A stretch of 15,223 nt of DNA from Bisporella sp. PMI_857 (GCA_021307315.1 JAJSPD010000234.1:1-15223); one strand, 5' to 3'; numbered from the stretch's first letter, positions 1 to 8,554 are shown. Numbers and translations are program-made. Notes: a model not told the origin generated them from the sequence alone.

Positions 1-154
1 GCGCGGAAGCATGACGAGCTCGATTACTACATAAAGAAAATTAAAAGTTTCCTAGTTACTAAATTTGAGCCAAGCGCCTATATTAAGACAAAGCCTCTCG
101 CTTAAATATCCTAAACAAGTCAAGGGTACAAATGGTACTATTGCATGCGGAAAA

Positions 155-225
155 CCCTTGCTAGTTGAGTGACAACAATTGACCGCTGTACCCTTGTAGT
201 CGAGTGACAACAACTAACAGCTGTA
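155..225. repeat. Imperfect tandem duplication, 36 + 35 bp
   Basis: Two adjacent copies (155-190 and 191-225) both begin CCCTTG and end in a GCTGTA-type segment, with a shared core GAGTGACAACAA. They differ by one single-base gap and a few substitutions. No coding role is visible. It may be a fragment of a larger dispersed repeat. Confidence 0.7.
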
Positions 226-518
226 CCTCGCAAGCGCCCAAAAATTGATCAGCAAGCCTTTTTTGGCTTTACTTTACCTTGATAAGGTGCCATTTTTAGC
301 TGGCGCCAGAATATCTTCAGGCATCCATTTTTGGAGGCGTCCGTTTCTGGATGGATGCCACTATTGTTTTTTTTTTGGCGAATCCATTCGTCGGCTAGAT
401 AGAAGCAATTTTTGGCCCAGTCCATTTCTGGGTTCTCGGATCTTCGAGGTATCAACATTCTATTTTTAGATAGCCACAATGCAATTTGCACGGCGTTTAC
501 GATTGATTGGAGACTAAC
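226..518. other. Non-coding, T-rich motif region with a hairpin
   Basis: No convincing gene. The segment repeats degenerate motifs of the kind CCATTTTTGG / CCGTTTCTGG / GCAATTTTTGGC, spaced roughly 25-40 bp apart. It holds a perfect 9-bp inverted repeat, GGCATCCAT at 320-328 and ATGGATGCC at 351-359. Short open frames exist on both strands but their products are low-complexity and frame-independent. It resembles transposon subterminal sequence, but no matching terminal repeat was found. Confidence 0.4.
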
Positions 519-743
519 TGTCGGAACAAAGGGACAGGAGCCTAATCGGGCTTAACCTGATTAGGTACATTAGCCGAAGAGAGCGTCCTTAAGAGCTCTC
601 TTCCACCTGCAACCTCTTAAATCTACACCTATTTGCAACACCATCAGAACAAGAGTATACTCTTAATAGGCCACCCCCTGTGAAATCGACACTAACCGTT
701 GCGAAACATATGGTTAATTCCTAATATGTTTTAGCAACCGACT
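519..743. repeat. Possible degenerate LTR or other structured repeat
   Basis: The segment starts TGTCGGAAC and ends CCGACT, so the ends are inverted apart from the last base, as in an LTR whose final A was lost. Its start (TGTCGGAACA..., with a CCTAATC/GATTAGG dyad) resembles Ty1/copia-type LTRs of filamentous fungi as I remember them. No 5-bp target duplication (CTAAC versus CTCCG), no primer-binding site and no second copy in the window were found. It contains four dyads: CCTAATC/GATTAGG near 541-565, GAAGAGAGC/GCTCTCTTC near 575-603, the 14-bp palindrome AAGAGTATACTCTT at 651-664, and AAACATAT/ATATGTTT at 704-731 with a further GTTGC/GCAAC match outside it. Confidence 0.35.
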
Positions 744-1340
744 CTCCGATGTCATCAAGTGGAAGACGTTATTAGATATTTCTTGTTACAAACGTCAGAA
801 AATTTAAAAGGGGGGTCGAATTGAGCATTTCTTTTTGTCTATACTTTGCCTCTCTTTCTTATTCTTCTCCCACGAAAACCAAAGCTGAGCGATAGCCCTT
901 TTGAACGGTGTCGCCACCGATAAATAGCAGCAGACTCAAAATGTCGCCAGGATTGCCCACTGGCTTCGGAGATCCTGAAGAGCGACAGTGAACACGATAC
1001 TATTGGTGGAGTTACGGTCTCTGCACCTCAATTTTCGGTTATATCCATAATCTATGACAACTTCTGTGCCAACCTCAAGCCTAAGCAATCTGGCTTGTCT
1101 TGCAGGCATCCGTTACGACACCTTTCGCTTGCGATAAAAAGCTGGAGAAGTTAGCGACGAAAGAGGAGAAGATTGCGAACTGTATTCTTTGGGTTATGGT
1201 TTTGAAGCTAGATGCTGATAATACCAGCGAGTTGTTGGAGGTAGGAAGTATAGGCAGTAGTAATTAAGTGCTTTTGTGGCATAGATGTATTAACCTTGTA
1301 TTGATAAATATCTAAAGCTACGGAAAGAAGGGGAGTCTGA
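744..1340 (+). other. No complete gene; one orphan exon-like segment (1106-1240)
   Basis: Mostly without signal. Positions 1106-1240 form 45 open codons bounded by a good acceptor (pyrimidine-rich, ending TTGCAG) and a possible donor (GTAGGA at 1241). The peptide contains KLEKLATKEEKIANCILW and does not match a family I know. No convincing first exon with ATG could be joined to it: the ATG at 939 runs into a stop after 16 codons. It may be a relic of a host gene interrupted by the transposon to its right, or chance. Confidence 0.2.
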
Positions 1341-2055
1341 GAAAACACCCCCTTTATTCTACGACAAGAGGGAGGGAACCGGAGGTACGCGGACGAGAAT
1401 ATTCAAGAACGGCCGGAGATGAAGGGTACAGCTTTCCACATTGCTGCATGGATCAACTGGTGGGGGAAAGCACCTAAATTAGAGTTCTACAATGACGAAG
1501 AAGACGCCGAAGAACAACCTCCTATGCCTGTAAAGCCTCGTCGCCGTCCTACGACCGAAACACAAGAAGAGCACGAAGGAAGGGCAAAAGAATGGGAAGC
1601 TACGAAGCCACACAAGGTCGAGAAGAGGGTAAAAGGCAACCATATGACCCAGAAGTACTACGTGGAATGTCTCCTTCCTATATACGTAGAAGCTGTCCAA
1701 AGGGAACGCTTGTGTACACAAAATCAGGTATATTTACAAGAAGATGGCGACCCTTCTCACGGTATGAGAAAGGAAGGCCTTGCGGCGCAACTGAAAGCCG
1801 TCAACTGGGTAATTAATCTTAAACACCCTGCGCAATCACCTGATCTGAGTCCAATTGAGGGTATTTGGAACATAATTAAGCAAAGGGTACACCGAAGACA
1901 CTTTTATAACGACGAGGAGGTCAAGCAAGCGCTACAGGAAGAATGTGACAAAGATCACACTAGAAGAGATCCGATCGCGCATCTCCGATATGCCATATCG
2001 ATGCAGACAGCTTACTTAAAACGGTGGGAAAAGCATTAAGACTGCAAAATGGTGA
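1341..2055 (+). pseudogene. Tc1/mariner-type DDE transposase relic (5'-truncated, frameshifted)
   Basis: Encodes the C-terminal catalytic part of a fungal Tc1-like transposase, the enzyme that cuts and pastes its own element in the nucleus. Visible landmarks are the RNase-H strand region (FHIAAWINWWGK followed by KLEFYNDEED), a proline/arginine-rich insert (PVKPRRRPTTE), the second catalytic Asp in VYLQEDGDPSHG, and the catalytic Glu in QSPDLSPIEGIWNIIKQR. By my count 37 residues separate that Asp and Glu. The frame is open from 1341, upstream of the first ATG (1419), and shows RQEGGNRRYADENIQERPE, so the relic extends past that ATG. The N-terminal helix-turn-helix region and the first catalytic Asp are missing. 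Near 1950-1952 (AAA) the frame breaks by one extra base; the family-like C-terminus (ITLEEIRSRISDMPYRC) then continues in the next frame, with an in-frame stop at about 2017, to 2055. Flanking terminal repeats were not identified. Confidence 0.85.
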
Positions 2056-3334
2056 TGTAATTTAGTATTAATATAATGAGAGCTTGTCACCCTCCACTCT
2101 GATTTTGGTGTTTTCGCTTAATCAGCCCCTGCGCAAAGAATTCTGACACACACTGGTGCTGAGGCACTTAAGTTTAGGTAAGATCCTTTGAAAAGATATT
2201 GGAAGTAATAAGAGCTTCTTGGGTGGGGTTATAGCGAAGGAACCCTCTTCTGCTGTAAACTGCGACATTCCGTGCATCAGGTTGGAGGGCGACAATTTGA
2301 ATGTAAATTTTTAGTAAGAGGAGCTCAAAGTGTTCAGGGGTAGCTACGAAAACAAATTATACAAAAATAACAGATTAATTAATAGGTGTAAAAAATTGGA
2401 AATATTCAAAGTCAAGGTACCTATCAATTTTCTCGGCACGCAGGGTTTCTCGCTACGTAGGGAGGGACGTTAATCAAGCATCATCAACAACCACATTTAG
2501 AACCACCGATTCAGTGATTCCAGATGTACCATTAATACTAGTGGAAAGGTAATAGAGAATATCCACAAAATCCAGAGATAACTTGTCCACAGTGCTTAAC
2601 TGTACAGGCAGTGTTCGAGTCTTCCTCTCCTCAACACCCTCATATACTGTTGTAAGGATGAATAATTGGCTGTCGGACTAAATCCCCGGCCGTCTTGCAC
2701 TTCTGTCAGACTATAAGGACGAGTTGGAAAAAAAAGTGGATGGGAGGTCGAGGATGACATCTTTGATGACAGCAGGTGGTGTTAGAGGAGCATTCCTGAG
2801 CACGGGTTAACTACTAGAAAAGCAAAGAATTGAGTAAATTACGATCTACTTAGTATATAAGAACATGCATTAGCGTCCCCTCAAAATTGACTTGACTACA
2901 GCAAGGAAGTTACACGACCATTAGCTTCATAAACCAGATGGGGTAATCAGGGCGTTTTGTTATGGTGACTTATTCGATGTTTGAAGAGAGGGTGGAGTGG
3001 AAACTGGAAATAGAACTTGCAAATAACATGCCATATACTTGCTGACGCAAAGTCAAGCTGACCGTATTCCTGGCGCACGACTATATGAACCAGCACAGGT
3101 GTGAAAAACTTTTCTTCACTTTATATCTAAGCTTAGTCTCTTTGCTGTTCAGACTATTAGCCGAGACTTGCATTAACTATGGATTCTGTCACGCTTATTA
3201 GCAGTAATGGGGATGCAATAGACGTTTGCAAGTTAAATTTCTCAAATTCCTGAAATATCTTTCTGATAGTGTCTTAGTATATGAGACCGCTTCTTGCTCT
3301 ACGCTCTTGAAGGATCTCTTTCAAGATTTCCACG
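2056..3334. other. Intergenic region, nothing recognised
   Basis: About 1.3 kb with no open frame of useful length, no RNA gene, no LTR pair and no strong repeat on either strand by eye. It ends just upstream of the Skp1-F-box start codon and so should hold that gene's promoter, but no clear TATA box was seen. Confidence 0.5.
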
Positions 3335-4667
3335 ATGTCGACAAAAGCGTCACTAGCATCCCCCTCCCTGTATCTTGAACATTCAGTCGTTCTATGGAGT
3401 TTAATAACTGACAATATGGGACAGATCGAGACATATATACTTAAAGAGATTGTCGATTGGTGCGAAAAGCATAATCAAGACCCACTGGGCAGCAAAGAAG
3501 ACCCCCAAGAGACAGAGAGCATTGTGATTATGAAGGGAACCAAAACTCCCACACAAGCTGAAATACATAAGTTGTTTGAGGTCATCAGAGTAAAGATCTT
3601 GATGCTTTTATTTTGAATCCTTGACGCTAATTCTGTGGCAAGGCAACCAATTTTTTACATATAGAAGGTTTGCTTCGACTAGGATGTACGACTGCTGCCT
3701 CTCTAATCCCTACCCAATTCGACGGGACCAAAAGCTCTACTCTACAAGATGAGTTACTAGCTCTGCCAAATGAGCTCATTGATATGATCTTGAACCAACT
3801 TTCCGATATGATTATCTCACATACCTCCCTCGAATATCAAATAAGCCTGGGGCAGATTTCGCAAACAGAACTAAACAAGAACTTGTATCAGAGATTGGTA
3901 ATTTCGAATTGATGAAAGAGAGTGCAGCTTGTGTTTAAGATATGTCGTTGAGGGATGGAATACTAAAACTCCAATTTTTGAAACGCATCATTGTAGGATT
4001 CCCAAGCTCAACGCCATTCCTGGGTGGATTCGAAGAGACAGGACAGGTATAGAATTTGTTACAGACGGGTAAATAAACCCTAATTCTAGAGAAGTCGTCT
4101 AACGTTAATTCCGCTAGGTTATATATCTTATTAGGGAGCGGCTTCGGGGAGGGATCGAGTCTTATCATTTTCGATATTGCTTACGCAAAGTTGACAACTA
4201 TTCAGGCTACAGAACTTGCCAAGCTCGGATGGCCCTCATCGACGAGGCGAATAGTTTATACTGCTTTTCATTCTGGGTTAATACTTCTCAAAATCCTTGG
4301 TGAAGACAGACCTTGCTGTTTCAAACTATCTACTACACCTGTGGGAATTACTCGTCTGGCTTCAGCCAACCAACTTCTACAAATGTGGGACATCGAACCT
4401 ATTGCAATAAATAAAGAGTTCATTTGCATTCAAAAGCAAAATGGATTCTCTGAATCTCTAACTTTAATGTTATACAGTAGAGACTTTGTTTTGAAGGGAC
4501 ATACAAAGACCCCTCTATATCTCTCTGAACTCAAAATTCGAGGGAGAACTATTATTGGGCTTAACCATCCCCACCGTTCGGTAGAGTTTTGGAGGATCGA
4601 ATATACGAATAACGTCGAAACCTCGCTTACCCATTTCAAGTCAATTCCATTCAATAAAGAAAACTAG
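3335..4667 (+). CDS. Skp1-like domain fused to an F-box protein (intron-containing, possibly broken)
   Basis: Skp1 is the SCF ubiquitin-ligase adaptor and F-box proteins are its substrate receptors; here both lie in one reading frame. Exon 1 (3335-3589, ATG with A at -3) carries a short, diverged Skp1 POZ half, including ILKEIVDWCEKHNQDP. Intron 3590-3642 joins in phase to exon 2, giving LFEVIRATNFLHIEGLL and then RLGCTTAASLI, which aligns residue for residue with the Skp1 core. Sixteen residues on, in the same uninterrupted frame, comes the F-box LLALPNELIDMILNQLS. Skp1's own C-terminal helices are absent. After about 3805 the model is unsure: a second F-box half (IGNFELMKESAACV, 3894-3935) lies in another frame, and IPKLNAIPGWIRRDRTGIEF (from 3998) in a third. 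Intron 4069-4117 then joins a ~180-codon tail (LYILLGSGFGEGSSL... to the stop at 4665) of unknown fold. It is either a gene with an unresolved middle intron or a recent pseudogene. Confidence 0.7.
3590..3642 (+). other. Spliceosomal intron in the Skp1-F-box gene (53 nt)
   Basis: Donor GTAAAG, branch-like GCTAAT and acceptor GCAAG. Removing it is phase 0 and joins LFEVIR to ATNFLHI, exactly as the Skp1 family reads without a gap. The unspliced frame hits a stop within 11 codons of the donor. Confidence 0.85.
4069..4117 (+). other. Spliceosomal intron in the Skp1-F-box gene (49 nt)
   Basis: Donor GTAAAT, branch site TCTAAC and acceptor GCTAG. Splicing completes one Gly codon (GG + G) and joins IEFVTDG to LYILLGSGFGEG. 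It links the frame open from 3998 to the long frame ending at 4667, and no in-frame alternative is as good. Confidence 0.75.
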
Positions 4668-4817
4668 CCATACCGGTATGATAGGGGAGTGGCCTTCCGC
4701 ATAATTTAGCAGCCTTGAATATCAGCACGAAAACCAGAATTAAGTTATGCTATCACCGGCTTGGGAGTAGCCTTGAATCATAGAATATCCATCCCTTTAA
4801 CACCACTGTATGAAATT

Positions 4818-5342
4818 TCAAAGATATCCAAGTTCCCCACAGCGCGTTACGTACTGTACAAATGCTTGACTTAACGAACGGGGATTGCTCTGAGCCTCCC
4901 ACTCTTGGACTGCTTCTTCATCGAATTGGAAATCTGACCAATCCAAACTTGCAATGTTGACATTCTCAAGACGTTGAGAGTGGCTGATGGCCATATTTGA
5001 TTGACCGGCCGAGAATATATTGTGATTCAAGGAGAGTTACCAACGGTAGAATGGTAGTCGATGCCATTCTCGTGGAAGGCGTAATATTTGTGACGCAAAG
5101 GTACGGGACTGGGCATCGAAAATACAGATCTGAAACTTGCATAGGGTTCTGCATGATATCCCATCCCAGACGGTAGATCGGCTGTCTTCCACCAGAAAAG
5201 GCGTTCCTTGCAAAATAGCATCGCCCGCGAATTTAATATTAAAAACCGCGGTAACTGTATTGATCGTATGATGTGCCTTTGCTATCCACACAATAGCAAT
5301 AGAGGGGCTAGAACCAGTTGCCATGTACGCAGCTATCCTCAC
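4818..5342 (-). other. Overlapping weak ORFs of unknown nature, possible degraded gene
   Basis: On the minus strand an ATG at 5342 opens a 101-codon frame ending at 5037. Two other frames stay open across 5221-5027 and 5154-4966, and a fourth 70-codon frame covers 5030-4818 (LDWSDFQFDEEAVQEWEA). A possible intron begins GTAACT just after the 101-codon frame's last Trp codon and could end CATCAG near 4982, leading into the fourth frame, but I could not prove it. None of the peptides matches a family I recognise. The locus converges on the Skp1-F-box gene. It could be a short spliced gene, a frameshifted relic or chance. Confidence 0.25.
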
Positions 5343-5363
5343 GAAATAAAATGAATGGGAAGG

Positions 5364-5655
5364 TGTCAGACGGGATCACGTAGGTGGAATCGGAAATAGG
5401 AGAGTTTAGAAGCGAGTCTGCGGAAGCCTAAAGCCTCCTTTTAGGCCTCTAGGACTGCTGCCTGCCATGCTACAGCGCAGGTTGAACAGTGAAGACTCAG
5501 TGGATTTGGCGAATATAAATACAGGCTATATATCACTATAAAGAGACAAGGATAAAAGCTGTATGCACACCAAACTTGGTTTCCTCAGTTCAATAGAAGG
5601 CAGTATAATAGAGTTAAGAATTGTAAGGTGAGAATAGCAGGCGGAGGAAATGACA
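5364..5655 (+). repeat. Possible solo LTR (292 bp)
   Basis: Bounded by TGTCA at 5364-5368 and TGACA at 5651-5655, a perfect 5-bp inverted terminus typical of fungal Ty3/gypsy-like LTRs. A TATA-like TATAAATA lies at 5514-5521 and a second AT-rich box (CTATATATC) follows. No target duplication is visible (GAAGG versus GGTAA), and no internal retrotransposon sequence or primer-binding site follows, so the call is tentative. Confidence 0.4.
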
Positions 5656-6085
5656 GGTAATCAAGAGAAAGGATGTTTTGGACCTACTTAGCATCCAAAG
5701 CATGTTGGGGATTGCAGAAAAAGGGAGATTTATAGAAGCGTAAGTGCACCTTAAACTACGAAAGTGAATTTATGATGCATCTTAGTAATCTACCCGGTTA
5801 TGAAAGTGGTAGTAACCCATTCGGTTATGGTGTAACTACCCATAGGGTCTGGAAATAAAATAGAATCCATGGGCAGCTGGGTCCTCAAAACTTACCGCAT
5901 ATTGAAGTCAATCCCGACCAGAGTGGCAGTTCTGTAGCCTGGGATATATGGAGATCGAGGAGCACCCAAGAGATTTTGCAAGTGAGACTGAGGCGGGGAG
6001 GTGGCCTCTAAATACCGAGAGATCGGGTCCGTGCCTCAGATACGCTAGTCCAGTGAGAGACGGGAGAAATGGACATGAGGGGTAG
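5656..6085. other. No gene; small local duplication
   Basis: Nothing coding is convincing. A short degenerate duplication lies at 5795-5844: CGGTTATG...TAACCCA followed by CGGTTATGGTGTAACTACCCA. The minus-strand open frames here carry no domain and use low-complexity composition. Confidence 0.4.
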
Positions 6086-6824
6086 AGAGTTCGTGGACTG
6101 ATTAAAAAGGAAACAAAAAGCGGGGTCAAGAGTTAGATTTTATCAACCTACAGCGCTATGGCGGGCCTATCGGCTGATAAAAAACGTAATAAGGGAGGGA
6201 CGCGACATGTAGAGAGTGGACGAAGCATGCCAGTAAACTGCGACCTAAAGAAAACTGCGACCTAAAGAAAACTCTGGCTAAGAGTTCGTTGGTTGAAAAG
6301 AAAAAGAAAAAGTGGGCTGAGTTGGTGTGCCCAAATGGAAAGGAATGAAACGCATAGCCCGCGACTCAGGCAATATACTTCGCTCCTAATCCGCGAGAGC
6401 CACGGGAATGCGTAATACCAAGAATAACCGTAGATTTCAGTATATTCAAGCATAGATCTTATGGGCTACGGTGTCCGGGAAGAATGTTCAAATTAATTTA
6501 ATATAAACTGAAGTGGCTAGATAAGACCCGTATGGCCATGAGACTGAGAAGGTCGCGGGGCTCGTGTTGTAGGCGATGGAAGCAGGGAGTCCCAGAGAGA
6601 GGGTGGAGTGCAGTAAGAAAAAAGGAAAGAAAGGGTAGGAAAAGAGTTCGTGGGCTGAAAAGAAAAAGAAAAGAAAAGGTGGAGAGAGTTCGTGGACTGA
6701 AAAAAAAGGAAAGAAAAGCGGGGCCACGGACCCGTGGGAAACGCACTGGTAATAACCGTATATCTCGTAAAGCCAAAAAAGTAAATCATATGATCAACTG
6801 TAGCCCGTAACCTATTGGCTGATA
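6086..6824 (+). repeat. Degenerate purine-rich repeat modules
   Basis: The motif AGAGTTCGTGGACTGA and variants occurs four times (6086, 6281, 6643, 6685), each followed by an A/G-rich run such as AAAAAGGAAAGAAAAGCGGGG. A second module (CACGGGAATGCG...AATAACCGTAGATTTC) at about 6401-6438 recurs at about 6731-6756. A third (ATCAAC...CCTATYGGCTGATA) at about 6142-6179 recurs at about 6793-6824. The order is partly conserved, so this is a duplicated and diverged non-coding element, not a gene. The open frames across the tract are translations of purine-rich sequence. Confidence 0.6.
6235..6273 (+). repeat. 17-bp tandem duplication
   Basis: The unit CTGCGACCTAAAGAAAA occurs twice in direct succession with no mismatch (6238-6271), inside the degenerate repeat region. 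This suggests a recent slippage or repair event. Confidence 0.8.
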
Positions 6825-7167
6825 CAAAATGAAACAAAATAGGAGAAGAGCAATAAGATGCATCGCGTGACCAATCAGACAGAAATGGCAGGGTGAGGGG
6901 TGAAACATCAGACTATTCACGTGAGGGAGTTGCTTACGCTCAGAGTGGGCCTCGATTCTCAGGGTCCTGAGCTTCTCCATAGTCCCATCCATTTTTGTAA
7001 ATTGAGGTATCCCTCCTACCAAACCATGAGAATAGGAAGAATATGAACAATAGTTAGCCCATCAATATGGAAGTAAATCCCTTCGGGGTTGACACTGTAC
7101 CGATGAAGTCACAAAATTCTATTGTAAATCTGGTCTCACCTCACAATCTTGACGGTTGGTCATAGAT
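6825..7167. other. Intergenic, nothing recognised
   Basis: No convincing coding frame, RNA gene or repeat. It separates the purine-rich repeat block from the hexamer satellite. Confidence 0.4.
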
Positions 7168-7298
7168 ATGAGTATGAGTATGAGTATGCATATGCATATC
7201 CAATTCATATTCATATGCATATTCATATTCATATGCATATTCATATTCATATGCATATTCATATTCATATTCATATGCATATTCTATTCATATGCATA
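7168..7298 (+). repeat. Hexamer microsatellite with 18-bp higher-order unit
   Basis: It begins with TATGAG repeats and changes to ATTCAT/ATGCAT hexamers. From 7203 the hexamers are ordered ATTCAT-ATTCAT-ATGCAT three times (7203-7256). A fourth, expanded unit with three ATTCAT follows (7257-7280), then a damaged one to 7297. In the frame of the downstream ORF it reads as alternating Ile-His-Met-His. Confidence 0.9.
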
Positions 7299-7883
7299 CT
7301 ATATAAACCTGTAGACCATCCCGGGCCTCGCTTAGAGCTCCTCAATAGGAAATTTCGTCCAAATGTAGTAACTCGAAGGGCTGCGGATGGGGCGTTCAGA
7401 TTAGATAAGGTTAATGAAATAAGTGAGCTATTTCGTTGGGGTATCCCTGAACTTGGATTAAGTCATAATTTTGACACGATTGCTATAACGGATGGATTTC
7501 GCCATTTTTACAATATGAAAAAATTTGCTGAGTTTGGTAAGAGAACAATTTCCCCTATGGGGTGTATGGATATGCTTTCTGCCCAACATTTCGCAGTATT
7601 TGAAATCGAGAATACTAGGGAGAAGAAAATTATCAGATTTGAGGTGTCTAATATTCGTTGTTTAGAGAGAACGAAATTGGTTTCAATATCTGTACCACAA
7701 GATTTGGGAGCATTATTAGATTGTAAGATGTATTTCACGACAATTGTTCTGTTCTTTGCTTCTGGGATCGCGCGGGTTCGACTCAAGGATCATGATTCTA
7801 TTTACCAAAGGGTGGCTTCTAACTCCGATTCTCTGCGGTCATGTACACGGGCATTGGAGGACAGAAAGGACCTTCTAGAGTAA
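7215..7883 (+). CDS. Uncharacterised ORF with His/Ile-rich satellite-encoded N-terminus
   Basis: The frame is open from 7128, but its first ATG lies inside the satellite at 7215, so a satellite-encoded IHIHMH stretch would open the protein. The true start may instead be an unseen upstream exon or an acceptor near 7315-7352 (CTGTAG, GCTTAG and AATAG all occur). The remaining ~190 residues look protein-like: RRAADGAFRLDKVNEISELF, then FDTIAITDGFRHFYNMKKF, then KIIRFEVSNIRCLERTKLVS, ending EDRKDLLE with TAA. I see no known domain, signal peptide or catalytic motif; a hydrophobic stretch (MYFTTIVLFFASGIA) lies in the C-terminal third. It could be a single-exon gene, the last exon of a larger one, or a relic. 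Confidence 0.4.
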   Translation: MHIHIHMHIHIHMHIHIHIHMHILFICILYKPVDHPGPRLELLNRKFRPNVVTRRAADGAFRLDKVNEISELFRWGIPELGLSHNFDTIAITDGFRHFYNMKKFAEFGKRTISPMGCMDMLSAQHFAVFEIENTREKKIIRFEVSNIRCLERTKLVSISVPQDLGALLDCKMYFTTIVLFFASGIARVRLKDHDSIYQRVASNSDSLRSCTRALEDRKDLLE

Positions 7884-8138
7884 CGTCTATCCCTGCGTGT
7901 TGAGACGCACCTTGTAACGAGACAAATCGTAAGTACTTCAAGTTCAAGCGACTTTAAATCTGTAAACGCGTTAAATTTCTCTTATTTTCATTTCAGTGCA
8001 TTATAACTTCCCCCGAACACTCCCAACCTATTAATTCCGAAAATTTGTCGAATCAGGAACCATAGTTTGCCACTTACTCTCCTTACGCGGCTCCTACGAG
8101 CTGAGCCGTCATCATTCGTAATGACTTACGCACTCCTC
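7884..8138. other. Intergenic, nothing recognised
   Basis: Short spacer between two uncharacterised, converging ORFs. No terminator-like hairpin or RNA gene was seen. Confidence 0.35.
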
Positions 8139-8387
8139 TTACATATAAGAAGAGCTTGCTTCATGTATATAGAAATCTTCAGAGATCAATGAATCGTTCA
8201 TTGCATACTTTGTGAACTCCCAGAATCGATAGTATTCATTCCAGATACAATACGTAGCACGAGGAATAAAGAAGAAGATTAATGCTCCCTTGCGCTTTTC
8301 GGAGAAGTTAAATGAAATCACATGATATCGAAGCATGTGCCCAACACGTCGCCCCTTGACAAATCTGACCAAATCGACCTGCCAAGA
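8139..8387 (-). CDS. Uncharacterised exon-like ORF
   Basis: A minus-strand frame ends at 8139 and is open back to a stop at 8388-8390. A TTGGCAG acceptor-like sequence stands at its upstream edge, so it may be a terminal exon. The product, about 77-80 residues, includes GHMLRYHVISFNF, then GALIFFFIPRATYCIWNEYY, then YAMNDSLISEDFYIHE. It is rich in aromatic residues and not low-complexity, but I do not recognise it. There is no ATG until the Met of GHM. No upstream exon was found within 330 bp. Confidence 0.3.
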   Translation of the reverse strand, partial: SWQVDLVRFVKGRRVGHMLRYHVISFNFSEKRKGALIFFFIPRATYCIWNEYYRFWEFTKYAMNDSLISEDFYIHEASSSYM

Positions 8388-8554
8388 TTATTGTATTACC
8401 GTAGGGAATGATTACGTAATTAGGCTGTAGCATATTGTATTCATTGATTGTACGTTGTACGTTGATATCTAGTATCTACGTTGTAGACCTTCAAGAGATT
8501 TTCTAGCTGGCCTACTTCTGTAAGAAGATTCCTGGCATTGCTATTCATATTCAA

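Noticed and set aside
245..491. Short ORFs on both strands (74 and 80 codons)
   Set aside because: They overlap on opposite strands across T-rich motif sequence. Products are low-complexity with no domain and no splice or promoter context.
519..2680. TGTCGGA at 519 and 2671 as two LTRs of one element enclosing the Tc1 relic
   Set aside because: Similarity stops after the first seven bases, so they are not copies of one sequence.
3935..4168. 77-codon minus-strand ORF
   Set aside because: Antisense shadow of the F-box gene's exon and intron 4069-4117. The plus strand has splice signals and family-like sequence.
6488..6837. Several ORFs of 79-106 codons on both strands
   Set aside because: They are translations of a purine-rich tract (Lys/Arg/Glu on one strand, Phe/Leu/Ser on the other), in several frames at once.
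7203..7297. Regular short repeats as a possible CRISPR array
   Set aside because: Hexamers are contiguous without spacers, and the context is eukaryotic.
7770..7790. GGTTCGACTC, like a tRNA B box
   Set aside because: No A box, acceptor stem or anticodon arm can be placed at the right distance. It lies within an open frame.
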